Below, piece by piece: positions 6,558-13,717 of a stretch of 13,717 nt of DNA. Source of the stretch: an uncultured Collinsella sp. (lineage in GTDB: Bacteria > Actinomycetota > Coriobacteriia > Coriobacteriales > Coriobacteriaceae); contig URVD01000026.1 in assembly GCA_900551195.1 (NCBI GenBank), positions 1 through 13,717 on the forward strand. Direction: 5' to 3'. Every line of letters starts with the position of its first letter. Position 1 is the first letter of the stretch. The translations under genes and the position numbers were made by a program. The notes below the pieces were generated by a model. The model made no database searches and was not told where the DNA came from. It worked only from the letters and a program-made list of their open reading frames with translations.

Positions 6558-8465
6558 ATGGAACAGATTATCTTGAACATACTCGAGGCTCTGCGTCGCG
6601 GCGAGACCGTGGACGACAAAGCGCTCGTCAAACTGATACATGCCGAGGCACGCCGTGAGGGTGCCGACAAGCGCGATCTGGCCAAGCGTCGCCTGCTGCC
6701 GTTTTACCAGCGGGTGAAGCGCGAGGAGCCGGCTCGTTGGACGGTATGGAATGTCGACGCCGAGCTAGAGCGTCAACTGCTGCAGGTGCTACGCATGAAG
6801 CCTCGTCGCACGGCTTCGGGCGTAGCGACCATTACCGTCATCACCAAGCCGTGGCCGTGCTCGGGCGATTGCCTGTTTTGCCCCAACGACCTGCGCATGC
6901 CCAAAAGCTATCTGCACGCCGAGCCGGCGTGCGCCCGTGCAGAGCAAAACTGCTTCGATCCATATCTGCAGGTGAGCGCCCGTTTGACGGCGCTTTCGCA
7001 GATGGGGCATGCGACCGATAAGATAGAGCTCATCGTGCTCGGTGGCACCTGGAGCGACTATCCGGAAGGGTATCAGACGTGGTTTATGTCGGAGCTTTTC
7101 CGTGCGCTCAATGACGATGCCGTCGCCGGCGTGGCGGCAAACCCCATGTTGGCGCGTCCGGGCATCAGTCGTGCCGAGGCGGGGCGCCTGCTCGATGACG
7201 CTCCCGCCGATGCCCTGCCGCCGGTGGTAGCGGAGCGTCGCGAGCGCTATCGGGCAGCCGGCATTGCGACAGACGAGGTCGAGCTTGCTGCCGGCGTTGC
7301 CGACGACCAGGGGCGTGTGGATGCTGCCGTGGGCGGCTACAACCGTGCGGTGCGTCGTCTGTACGGCCCCGGTACGCCGTGGGGCGAAGTCGCCGAGTGG
7401 CAGACGGCAACGATGGAGGAGCTTGAACGTCAACAGCGCATCAACGAGACGGCGAAGCATCGCGTGGTGGGACTCGTTATCGAGACGCGCCCCGATGCCG
7501 TAACGCCGAAGGCCCTCACGCTTATCCGCCGCCTGGGCTGCACCAAGATCCAGATGGGCATCCAGAGCCTCGACCAGCACCTGCTCGATATCAACGAGCG
7601 GCGCATTTCGGTGGCGCAGATCGAGCGGGCGTTTTCGCTTGCGCGCCTGTTTGGCTTTAAGATTCACGCGCATTTTATGCTCAACTTGCTGGGCGCCACG
7701 CCCGAAGGGGACAAGCGCGACTACGAGCGCTTTGTGACCGAGGGGGCCTTTATGCCCGACGAGGTCAAAGTCTATCCGTGTGCACTCATCGAGGGCTCGC
7801 GTCTGGTGGGCTGCTATGAGCGTGGCAAGTGGCGTCCCTATACCGAGGAGGAGCTGCTCGATGTACTGGCCGATGACATCGTGGTGACGCCGGCGTTCTG
7901 CCGCATCAGTCGCATGATCCGCGACTTTAGCTCCGATGACATCATGGTGGGCAACAAGAAGCCCAACCTGCGTCAGCTCGTCGAGAATCGCTTGGCGGCT
8001 CGTGGAGAAGGCACAGTGGTGCGCGAGATTCGCTATCGCGAGATCAGTACCGCGGGTGCCGACTTGGATGAGCTTTCTCTTGATGAGGAAGTGGCGTACG
8101 AGACGCCGGTGACTCACGAGCGCTTTTTGCAGTGGGTGACGCCGCGGGGCAAGATCGCGGGCTTTTTGCGGTTGTCGCTGCCCGACCATTCGTTTGTTGC
8201 CGCACATGCGGACGAGTTGCCGACGACGCCGGACGAGGCGATGATTCGCGAGGTGCACGTGTATGGCATGGCGGCGCGCGTGGGCGATCAGGGCCAGGCG
8301 GCGCAACATCACGGGTTGGGGCGTTTGCTCGTAGAGCGTGCGTGCGAGATTGCCCGGGATGCGGGTTATGCGCGTATCAACGTGATTAGCGCGATTGGCA
8401 CGCGCGAGTACTATCGCCATCTTGGATTTTATGACCATGGCCTTTATCTGCAAAAGGAGCTCTAG
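6558..8465 (+). CDS. elp3: Elp3-like tRNA uridine-34 modification enzyme (radical SAM + GNAT)
   Basis: The 635-residue protein is expected to use radical SAM chemistry and acetyl-CoA to add a carboxymethyl-type group to wobble U34 of tRNA. An N-terminal helical tRNA-binding region (1-80) precedes ASGVATITVITKPWP (86-100) and the cluster motif C101-x3-C105-x2-C108, followed by NDLRMPKSY. The CX3CX2C spacing is that of bacterial Elp3, not the CX9CX2C of eukaryotes. Further core motifs are VLGGTWSDYP (160-169), VIETRPDAV (307-315), QMGIQSLDQ (332-340) and HFMLNLLGATPEGD (372-385). A linker leads to a GNAT domain (about 515-635) with REVHVYGMA (564-572), HGLGRLLV (585-592) for acetyl-CoA binding and REYYRHLGFYDHGLYLQKEL at the end. 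Length fits the family. The next gene starts directly after its stop, and a Trm9-like gene lies 2 kb away. Confidence 0.93.
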   Translation: MEQIILNILEALRRGETVDDKALVKLIHAEARREGADKRDLAKRRLLPFYQRVKREEPARWTVWNVDAELERQLLQVLRMKPRRTASGVATITVITKPWPCSGDCLFCPNDLRMPKSYLHAEPACARAEQNCFDPYLQVSARLTALSQMGHATDKIELIVLGGTWSDYPEGYQTWFMSELFRALNDDAVAGVAANPMLARPGISRAEAGRLLDDAPADALPPVVAERRERYRAAGIATDEVELAAGVADDQGRVDAAVGGYNRAVRRLYGPGTPWGEVAEWQTATMEELERQQRINETAKHRVVGLVIETRPDAVTPKALTLIRRLGCTKIQMGIQSLDQHLLDINERRISVAQIERAFSLARLFGFKIHAHFMLNLLGATPEGDKRDYERFVTEGAFMPDEVKVYPCALIEGSRLVGCYERGKWRPYTEEELLDVLADDIVVTPAFCRISRMIRDFSSDDIMVGNKKPNLRQLVENRLAARGEGTVVREIRYREISTAGADLDELSLDEEVAYETPVTHERFLQWVTPRGKIAGFLRLSLPDHSFVAAHADELPTTPDEAMIREVHVYGMAARVGDQGQAAQHHGLGRLLVERACEIARDAGYARINVISAIGTREYYRHLGFYDHGLYLQKEL

Positions 8466-9344
8466 ATGAACAAGCCGAGTGTTTCTGCCGGCGTCGTTGC
8501 CGGCGTTGCTCTGGGAGCCGCGGCGCTTGGTGCGGCCGCCGTCGCTGTTCGCGCCGCCTGCCTGCAGGTCGCGAGGACCCGCAATGGGTTGGCGCGTGTG
8601 AAGCGCGTGCACGACGAGGGCGGCGACGAAGTCCGCGTATTGGTGCAAGGCGGCGTCTACCAAAGCGCGAGTTACGTTGGTGAGCGCTGGGCGGAGCCCG
8701 TCTTTGCGTACTATCGCGCGTTTAACGACGTGTTTGAGGCCGAGGATGCGATGCGCGACGCTTATGGTCACGGTATCGACCGCATTCTTATGCTGGGCGG
8801 CGGCGGGTTTGCCTATCCTAAATTCGCCCTGATGTCGCACGAGGGCTTGCGCATGGACGTCATCGAGTATGACGGAGAGATTACGCGCCTGGCGCGCCGC
8901 TGGTTCTACCTAGACGAGCTGGAGCGCGCGGCGGGCGATCGCCTGCGGGTGATAACCGCTGAGGCTCGCTCGTATCTGGGTGTGACGAGCGTGGGCCATC
9001 GTCGCTATGACGCGGTCGTGAGCGATTGCTTTGGCGGTGCCGAGCCCGTACGCGAGTTGGCGACGGTTGAGGCGTTGCGTTTAGTGCGGGGCAGCCTAAA
9101 TGTTGGTGGCGTCTACGTCGCCAATATCGTGAGCGCAAACGAGGGGAGCGACGTGACGTTCCTGCGCGACTGCGCTGCCACGGCACTCGAGGTATTCGCC
9201 CATGCCTGGGTGGTCCCATGTGGCGATGCGAAGTTCGGCGGCGAGGAAAACTACCTGCTCATCGCCAGCGACGGCGACTATGTCTTCGCCGAAGCCGTGC
9301 CTTTTAACGCCGACTTCCTCGGCACCGTCCTTCACGACAAATAA
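8466..9344 (+). CDS. spermidine-synthase-fold (SAM/dcSAM Rossmann) protein with N-terminal membrane segment
   Basis: The 292-residue protein starts with an Ala/Gly/Val-rich hydrophobic stretch (about 7-33) that looks like a membrane anchor. A Rossmann domain follows with spermidine-synthase-like motifs: RILMLGGGGFAYP (106-118), VIEYDGEITRLARRWF (132-147) and RYDAVVSDCFGG (180-191). In true aminopropyltransferases motif I reads GGGDG and supplies an Asp; here it is GGGGF, and the later catalytic segment reads SDCFGG, so polyamine synthesis is doubtful. It may be one of the spermidine-synthase-like proteins of unknown role, or a methyltransferase. ATG 8466 follows the elp3 stop with no gap; its AAGGAG site (6 nt spacer) lies in the last elp3 codons, so the two are co-transcribed and coupled. 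It ends 26 bases from a convergent gene. Confidence 0.7.
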   Translation: MNKPSVSAGVVAGVALGAAALGAAAVAVRAACLQVARTRNGLARVKRVHDEGGDEVRVLVQGGVYQSASYVGERWAEPVFAYYRAFNDVFEAEDAMRDAYGHGIDRILMLGGGGFAYPKFALMSHEGLRMDVIEYDGEITRLARRWFYLDELERAAGDRLRVITAEARSYLGVTSVGHRRYDAVVSDCFGGAEPVRELATVEALRLVRGSLNVGGVYVANIVSANEGSDVTFLRDCAATALEVFAHAWVVPCGDAKFGGEENYLLIASDGDYVFAEAVPFNADFLGTVLHDK

Positions 9345-9370
9345 GTCTCCCCGTCCCAAAAAGACTGGTC

Positions 9371-11815
9371 TTAGGCGTGGTCGCGCCAGCCGAGAACGCG
9401 CTGCTTCATGTCTTCGATGTCGAGCACGCCTTCGGCAAAGCCCTTGCGCACGAGCTCTTCGGGAACGAACTCATCGTAACGATCAAAGTAAGGCACCTCG
9501 CCGGGATAGACGAGCTCGATGGGGTCGAAGTCCTTTTCGGCCTCGGCTGCGAGCACCTCAAAGAACGTCTCCTCGTCGGCCTTCATCTTAAACTGCATAA
9601 AGTATGGACGCGACGGATCGAGCCCGCGAAGGCCCAGCTCCGCGGCACACTTAATCTTGAGCATACGTTCGAGCGCCAGAAAGGCGTAGCTGCCCAACCA
9701 GGGGAAGAGCACCCAGGTGTCGCCACCCAGGTTGATGAGCGGTTTGGTCCCCGCACCCGAAATCTCGGCGGTATGACGAGCCTGTGCAAGGCGTGCCCGT
9801 GCGTTGCCCATGAGGTACGGATATGCCGCGTGCTCGTTGAGCGCCTTGCGCATGCGCTCGAGTACATGCGTGTTAATGTCGCCGGGGCAGTCGCCAAAGT
9901 ATGCCGGCACACGACCTTTGACTTGCGTGGCAAAGACGGTGTGTCGCTTCCAGTCCACTTCCTCGACTATCCAGCAGTGCCCGGCTATGGCGATGCGCTC
10001 ACCGGGCGGTGGCGGATTGACGATCGTGCCCAACTCGGCCGACTCGCTGCGAACGGTGAACTCCTCGTTTTCCTGGAACACAGCGTAGAACTTAAAGTTG
10101 TTAATGATGCGCTCGCCCGCGAGACCCACGATGAGCTCACCGCCCTCGGTGACCTGGATGTGGTCGATCTTGATGAGGTGGCGCAGCAGTACGCGATAGT
10201 CATCGGCCGAGACGCGGTGGAAATAGCTGAGCGTGAGCACGCGCTGAGCAAGCTCGGCCGGCGTGAGCTCGCCGGTGCTGGCGAGCGTCGACATGGTCTG
10301 GTGGTAGAGCAGGCTGTAGGGGAGTCGATCGAGCTCGGGCGGCTCGACCCACTTTTCCTCGCGATAGAGTTGTACGAGTGCGATGCCCTGCAGGAGCTTC
10401 CAGGGTATCGTTTCGGGCATCATCGTGCGCGGCTCGGGTTCTTCCTCGCGCATGACAAACCACATCTCGGGCGGAAGGTCGCGACGGCCTGTGCGCCCCA
10501 TGCGCTGCAAAAAGGAGCTGACGGTAAACGGCGCGTCAATCTGGAACGCGCGCTCCAGGCGACCGATATCAATGCCGAGCTCCAGCGTGGAGGTGGTGAC
10601 GGTCGTCTGCGCCTGCTCTTCGTCGCGCATGAGCTCCTCGGCCGTCTCGCGCAGCGATGCCGAAAGGTTGCCGTGATGGATTAGAAAGCGGTCTGGCTCG
10701 TGCCGGCTCTCGCAGTAGCTGCGCAACATGGAGCACACGGCCTCTGCCTCCTCGCGCGAGTTGGCAAAGACCAGGCACTTGCGGCCGCGGGTATGCTCAA
10801 AGATGTAGCCCATGCCGGGGTCGGCGTTGTCGGGTGCGGTGTCGGTGGGGTTGAGCAGTGCCTGTTCGGTTGCCTGCGGGATGTCGACTTCGCCCTCGGG
10901 GGCTGAGGAAGTGCGACGGTCCTTGGGGGCAGCCTTGCCCCGTGCCCGCTCACGACGTTGACGGCGCTCCTCTTGTGTGAGCTGCCCGCTGTGACGCATG
11001 TCTTGGGCGCCGGCGGGCAGTGCCGTGGGCGCCACCGCCTCGATGCGCTCGCATGCGAGCACTTCGGCTTCCTGCGGACCTGTACTCGCGAATCCTCGCT
11101 GCTGCGCCTGGGGACCCGAGTTGTAGAAGTGCTCCATGGAGATGCGCCACACGCGGCGCGGCTCCTCAAAACGTGGGATGACGCAGTTGCGTCCCGTCCC
11201 CTGCGACAGGAAGGCGCCCGTGCGCTCGGGGTCGCCGATGGTTGCCGACAGACCGATGCGGCGGGGCTGCACGCCTGCCATGCGCGAGAGGCGCTCGATA
11301 AGACAGAGCGTCTGCCCGCCGCGGTCGCCGCGCATGAGCGAATGGACTTCGTCGATAACCACATAGCGCAGGTCGCAGAACATACGAGGGATCGCCATGT
11401 GCTTATGGATCAGGAGCGCCTCGAGTGACTCGGGCGTAATCTGCAAGATGCCGCTCGGTTTTTTGATGAGCTTAGCCTTGTGCGACTGCGAGACATCGCC
11501 ATGCCAGTGCCAGACGGGGATATCGGCTTCTTCGCACAGGTCGTTGAGGCGGAAGAATTGGTCGTTGATGAGCGCCTTGAGGGGGCCAATGTAGAGGGCG
11601 CCCACGCTTGCGGGCGGGTTCTCCCAAAACTCGGTCAGGATGGGAAAGAAGGCTGCCTCGGTTTTGCCAGATGCCGTGGAGGCCGTCAGGAGCACATTGT
11701 CTTGCGTGTTGAAGATGGCATCTGCCGCCGCAACCTGGATGGAGCGCAGGCTCTCCCAATCGTGGGAGTAGATGAAGTCTTGGATAAACGGGGCGTAGCG
11801 GTCAAAGGCGTTCAC
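9371..11815 (-). CDS. Lhr/BrxHI-like DEAD/DEAH-box helicase
   Basis: An 814-residue SF2 helicase. Motifs in order: Walker A TASTASGKTE (44-53), motif Ia GPLKALINDQ (77-86), TPES (127-130), DEVH (155-158), GLSATIGDP (188-196), VFANSREEAE (349-358), TSTLELGIDIG (408-418) and motif VI QRMGRTGRR (437-445). Residues about 231-335 between the two RecA domains are charged and low in complexity (QEERRQRRERARGKAAPKDR and an Asp/Pro-rich stretch), an insertion that I do not expect in this family. The C-terminal 350 residues fit a winged-helix and Lhr-type core. GTG 11815 is chosen because AAAGGAGG lies 4 nt upstream; starting further up at 11845 would swallow that site. It follows the BrxD-like ATPase by 116 bases on the same strand, the pairing known from type 2 BREX (brxD-brxHI). 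DNA is the likely substrate. Confidence 0.85.
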   Translation of the reverse strand: MNAFDRYAPFIQDFIYSHDWESLRSIQVAAADAIFNTQDNVLLTASTASGKTEAAFFPILTEFWENPPASVGALYIGPLKALINDQFFRLNDLCEEADIPVWHWHGDVSQSHKAKLIKKPSGILQITPESLEALLIHKHMAIPRMFCDLRYVVIDEVHSLMRGDRGGQTLCLIERLSRMAGVQPRRIGLSATIGDPERTGAFLSQGTGRNCVIPRFEEPRRVWRISMEHFYNSGPQAQQRGFASTGPQEAEVLACERIEAVAPTALPAGAQDMRHSGQLTQEERRQRRERARGKAAPKDRRTSSAPEGEVDIPQATEQALLNPTDTAPDNADPGMGYIFEHTRGRKCLVFANSREEAEAVCSMLRSYCESRHEPDRFLIHHGNLSASLRETAEELMRDEEQAQTTVTTSTLELGIDIGRLERAFQIDAPFTVSSFLQRMGRTGRRDLPPEMWFVMREEEPEPRTMMPETIPWKLLQGIALVQLYREEKWVEPPELDRLPYSLLYHQTMSTLASTGELTPAELAQRVLTLSYFHRVSADDYRVLLRHLIKIDHIQVTEGGELIVGLAGERIINNFKFYAVFQENEEFTVRSESAELGTIVNPPPPGERIAIAGHCWIVEEVDWKRHTVFATQVKGRVPAYFGDCPGDINTHVLERMRKALNEHAAYPYLMGNARARLAQARHTAEISGAGTKPLINLGGDTWVLFPWLGSYAFLALERMLKIKCAAELGLRGLDPSRPYFMQFKMKADEETFFEVLAAEAEKDFDPIELVYPGEVPYFDRYDEFVPEELVRKGFAEGVLDIEDMKQRVLGWRDHA

Positions 11816-11819
11816 GGGG

Positions 11820-11827
11820 CCTCCTTT
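11820..11827 (-). promoter_or_regulatory. ribosome binding site fixing the GTG start of the Lhr-like helicase
   Basis: AAAGGAGG on the minus strand, separated by CCCC from GTG 11815-11813. Confidence 0.75.
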
Positions 11828-11892
11828 CAAAAGCGAATCTCTCAACGCGGCGGGCAGTGGCTTGCTGCATTACCGCTTCAACGTTTGCCCAG

Positions 11893-11933
11893 ATAAAACC
11901 TGCCAAAATAAACCTATCCCTTTTTGGCAGGTT
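11893..11933 (-). terminator. 12-bp perfect hairpin with T-rich tail overlapping the ATPase stop codon
   Basis: Read on the minus strand, AACCTGCCAAAA (11933-11922), a 13-base loop and TTTTGGCAGGTT (11908-11897) form a perfect 12-bp inverted repeat whose first two bases belong to the TAA stop. TTATCT follows. The shape suits an intrinsic terminator or attenuator between the ATPase and helicase genes, although the T tract is interrupted. It could also be a dispersed palindromic repeat. The remaining 80 bases before the helicase show no convincing promoter. Confidence 0.55.
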
Positions 11934-13236
11934 AGATGGTGAATTCGGCGAAGTTACGGTCACCGCCTGCGGTGCCGGTGTCGCCTGTTGCTGCTGCCGG
12001 CGCCAGCGCGTCGCCGCCGACGCTTTGCAGCAGCTCGGCTACGTTGGCGTCGGGGTTCTGGCATAGGATGTCGAGCAGCTCGATAAAGTCGCGAATGACT
12101 TCACGCGGCGTCAGATGTGTGTCGGCTCCCACACGACCGAACTCGATCTTGAGGAAGTCCACCAAGTCGTTCTCGGTAAGCGTGGGCGTCCAGCCAAAGT
12201 AGCCGGCGTGAATTTGCATGAGTTTTTCGATCAGCACCAGCAGCTCCTCGTAGGTGAGTGGCTGCAGACGGATGATGGGCGCGAGCATGTCCTTAAGGTC
12301 CTCGCGTGCAAAGCGGCCTTGAGCGAGTCGGCTGCGCAGGGCCTCGTAGGAGAACACGCCGCGGCGGCGGTCTTCGATGGAGGTTGGCGTGCCGCCCATG
12401 ATCATGCCCAGGTACTGCGCCTTGCCCTGGAGTGTGTCGTTGTACATGGTCAGGATCTTCTCGTAGTTGTACTGGCGCGTGATGGCGTTGGGAATCTTAT
12501 ACAGATTCACGAGCTCGTCGATGAGCACCAACATACCCTTGTAGCCGCTGCAGACCAAAAAGCGTGCAATGAGCTTAACGTAGTCGTACCAGTCGTCATC
12601 GCTGATGATGGTCGAGGAGCCCAGCTCAGCGCGTGCCTCACTCTTGGTGCGGTATTCGCCGCGAATCCATTTGGTCACGCGGCTCATAGCTTCTTCGTCG
12701 CCCTCGGATACGGCCGCGCGGTAGCGGTGGAGCATGCGGGTGAAGTCGAAGCCGTGGACCATTTCCTCGAGCGGGGCCAGTTGGGCATTGACGACCGACT
12801 CGTCGACGTCGGCACACGAGGCGACCCAGCGATCCAGAATAAGGTTGAGCGCACCGCCCTCGGGGCGCGTTTTAGTCGATATGTTACGGATGAGCTCACG
12901 GTAGGTGGCAAGGCCCTGTCCCTGACCGCCCTGCAGGCGGCGCTCGGGCGACAGGTCGGCATCAGCGACGACGAATCCCTCGCCCATGGCGTGCGTGCGG
13001 ATGGTCTGGAGCAAAAAGCTCTTGCCGGCTCCGTAGCGACCGACCAGAAAGCGGAAGCTTGCGCCACCGTCGGCAATGAGACTCAGATCGGTGAGCAGGG
13101 CGCGGATCTCGACCTCGCGCCCTACGGTGATGTAAGGAAGGCCGATGCGCGGGACCACGCCGCCCTTGAGCGAGTTGAGAATGACGGCAGCGACGCGCTT
13201 GGGCACGCGAGGTGCTGCGGATGCGGTATCACTCAT
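11932..13236 (-). CDS. BrxD/DUF2791-like P-loop ATPase
   Basis: A 434-residue AAA+-type ATPase. It opens with AVILNSLKGGVVPRIGLPYI (17-36), a segment that I associate with BREX-type P-loop ATPases that begin by naming a gene-neighbourhood partner domain. Walker A is GRYGAGKSF (66-74). Walker B is MLVLIDELVNLYKI (235-248), with the catalytic D240-E241. GMIMGGTPTSIEDRRRG (277-293) looks like the sensor segment, and EALRSRLAQGRF (298-309) supplies Arg candidates. The C-terminal third has an all-helical region (REVIRDFIELLDIL, 378-391) and a Gly/Ala/Thr-rich tail. Its start overlaps the upstream gene's stop by 8 bases, so production is coupled. It may load or regulate the helicase encoded downstream. 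Domain class is confident; the system it belongs to is inferred. Confidence 0.8.
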   Translation of the reverse strand: MSDTASAAPRVPKRVAAVILNSLKGGVVPRIGLPYITVGREVEIRALLTDLSLIADGGASFRFLVGRYGAGKSFLLQTIRTHAMGEGFVVADADLSPERRLQGGQGQGLATYRELIRNISTKTRPEGGALNLILDRWVASCADVDESVVNAQLAPLEEMVHGFDFTRMLHRYRAAVSEGDEEAMSRVTKWIRGEYRTKSEARAELGSSTIISDDDWYDYVKLIARFLVCSGYKGMLVLIDELVNLYKIPNAITRQYNYEKILTMYNDTLQGKAQYLGMIMGGTPTSIEDRRRGVFSYEALRSRLAQGRFAREDLKDMLAPIIRLQPLTYEELLVLIEKLMQIHAGYFGWTPTLTENDLVDFLKIEFGRVGADTHLTPREVIRDFIELLDILCQNPDANVAELLQSVGGDALAPAAATGDTGTAGGDRNFAEFTI

Positions 13237-13717
13237 GGTCTAGGTATCCTCTCACGTCTGCTTCGTAGTCCTCAATAATCTGCGGCCCTGCCGCGCTAAA
13301 TTCAATTACGGTGTCGCCCACCAGGTCAAAGAGCGCCTCGTTGATGGTATCGACGAGCATGTCCTCGCTCTGCCCCGATTGCACTACCGCCGATTCCGCC
13401 TGTACTGCGTTGTGCTCGAGCAGTGCGCTGAGATAGGCGTTTGCGGCAGGCGCGAGTTCGTTTGTGGCGTCAGCGGGCGTAGCAGCTGCGAACGCGGGCG
13501 TCGGCGCAAGAAGCGGTGCCACGACACCAAACTGTTCGGTGGATATGCTCGGCTCGTCGGTCAAGTCCTGCCGAATGGGTGCCGCGACCGCCTCGACCGT
13601 CGAGTCGGCTACGGGCTCGGCTTCCGGTTGCCCTGAGCCCGCTGCCTCGGCTTCTGCGGATGCGTCGTCCTCGCGCTCTTCGTCGATCAAAAGCGCTTCG
13701 CGCGTTTGTGCGGCAGC
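13229..13717 (-). CDS. C-terminal part of a TerB-C-like protein (5' end missing)
   Basis: Only the last 162 codons are inside the window; the frame is open to base 13717 and must begin to the right. Residues 1-100 of the visible part are Ala/Glu/Pro-rich and low in complexity, a likely flexible linker. The final 45 residues are ordered: MLVDTINEALFDLVGDTVIE and then IIEDYEADVRGYL. The pattern of NE-x-LFD-x-x-GD-x-x-IE followed by an acidic EDY segment resembles the TerB-C domain found at the ends of TerB-N/TerB proteins, judged from memory. TGA (13231-13229) lies within the first codons of the ATPase gene, giving translational coupling. If TerB-N and TerB domains lie upstream, this is the third member of a TerB / ATPase / helicase module. 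Without them it is an unassigned acidic protein. Confidence 0.55.
   Translation of the reverse strand, partial: AAAQTREALLIDEEREDDASAEAEAAGSGQPEAEPVADSTVEAVAAPIRQDLTDEPSISTEQFGVVAPLLAPTPAFAAATPADATNELAPAANAYLSALLEHNAVQAESAVVQSGQSEDMLVDTINEALFDLVGDTVIEFSAAGPQIIEDYEADVRGYLDHE

Noticed and set aside
6789..8840. 683-codon open frame on the minus strand
   Set aside because: It is antisense to elp3 and crosses into the next gene. There is no recognisable domain, and the plus strand has the radical SAM and GNAT motifs.
9345..9370. Possible bidirectional terminator between convergent genes (AAGACTGGTCTT next to AAAAA)
   Set aside because: The stem is only 4-5 AT-rich pairs with a loop of 2-4 bases, too weak to call.
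9377..10684. 435-codon open frame on the plus strand
   Set aside because: Antisense to the C-terminal half of the Lhr-like helicase; residues are His/Leu/Arg-rich and resemble no family.
12115..13278. 387-codon open frame on the plus strand
   Set aside because: Shadow of the P-loop ATPase gene; no motifs and no ribosome binding site, and it runs across the overlap of two coupled genes.
1..13717. CRISPR array, tRNA, rRNA or transposase
   Set aside because: I looked for regularly spaced direct repeats, tRNA-like cloverleaves with CCA ends and DDE-type proteins and found none.

Overview
The window looks like a chromosomal piece of a fairly GC-rich actinobacterium. The gut Coriobacteriia, and Collinsella in particular, fit best. 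This is inferred from about 60% GC in sampled lines, mixed C/T third codon positions, strong AGGAGG ribosome sites mixed with GTG starts, and the gene types (DUF3516 helicase, bacterial Elp3, XRE plus DUF4097 pair). No rRNA, tRNA, CRISPR array or insertion sequence was seen.

Layout. (1) 1-2434, minus: 5' part of a Ski2/DOB1-like SF2 helicase with a DUF3516-type C-terminal part, running off the left edge. (2) 2435-2743: a gap holding a 123-bp element with inverted-repeat ends. (3) 2744-3583 and 3702-4574, minus: a divergent TrmB (tRNA m7G methyltransferase) and a Trm9/ALKBH8-like methyltransferase, separated by an intrinsic terminator. (4) 4842-6460, plus: a translationally coupled pair, a membrane-anchored XRE regulator and a DUF4097 beta-repeat protein, closed by a strong terminator. 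(5) 6558-9344, plus: Elp3 (radical SAM plus GNAT, tRNA wobble uridine) and a spermidine-synthase-fold protein in one operon. (6) 9371-13717, minus: an Lhr/BrxHI-like helicase, a BrxD/DUF2791-like P-loop ATPase and the C-terminal end of a TerB-C-like protein. The last two overlap by 8 bases.

Two themes stand out. First, three tRNA-modification genes lie within 6 kb. They include an Elp3 and a homologue of Trm9, the enzymes that in eukaryotes make cm5U34 and then methylate it to mcm5U34. This suggests a bacterial version of the Elongator/Trm9 pathway. Second, the right end carries a TerB-C / BrxD-like ATPase / Lhr-like helicase module that resembles the accessory pair of type 2 BREX but has no visible PglX or PglZ. 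It is a candidate stand-alone DNA-processing or phage-defence system, cut by the window edge.

A third point concerns sequence history. The first helicase gene changes base composition near position 1170: roughly 72% GC with almost all C/G third positions to the left, and mostly 53-68% with many T third positions to the right. The reading frame stays open. This means either recombination with a more GC-rich relative or a chimeric assembly join.
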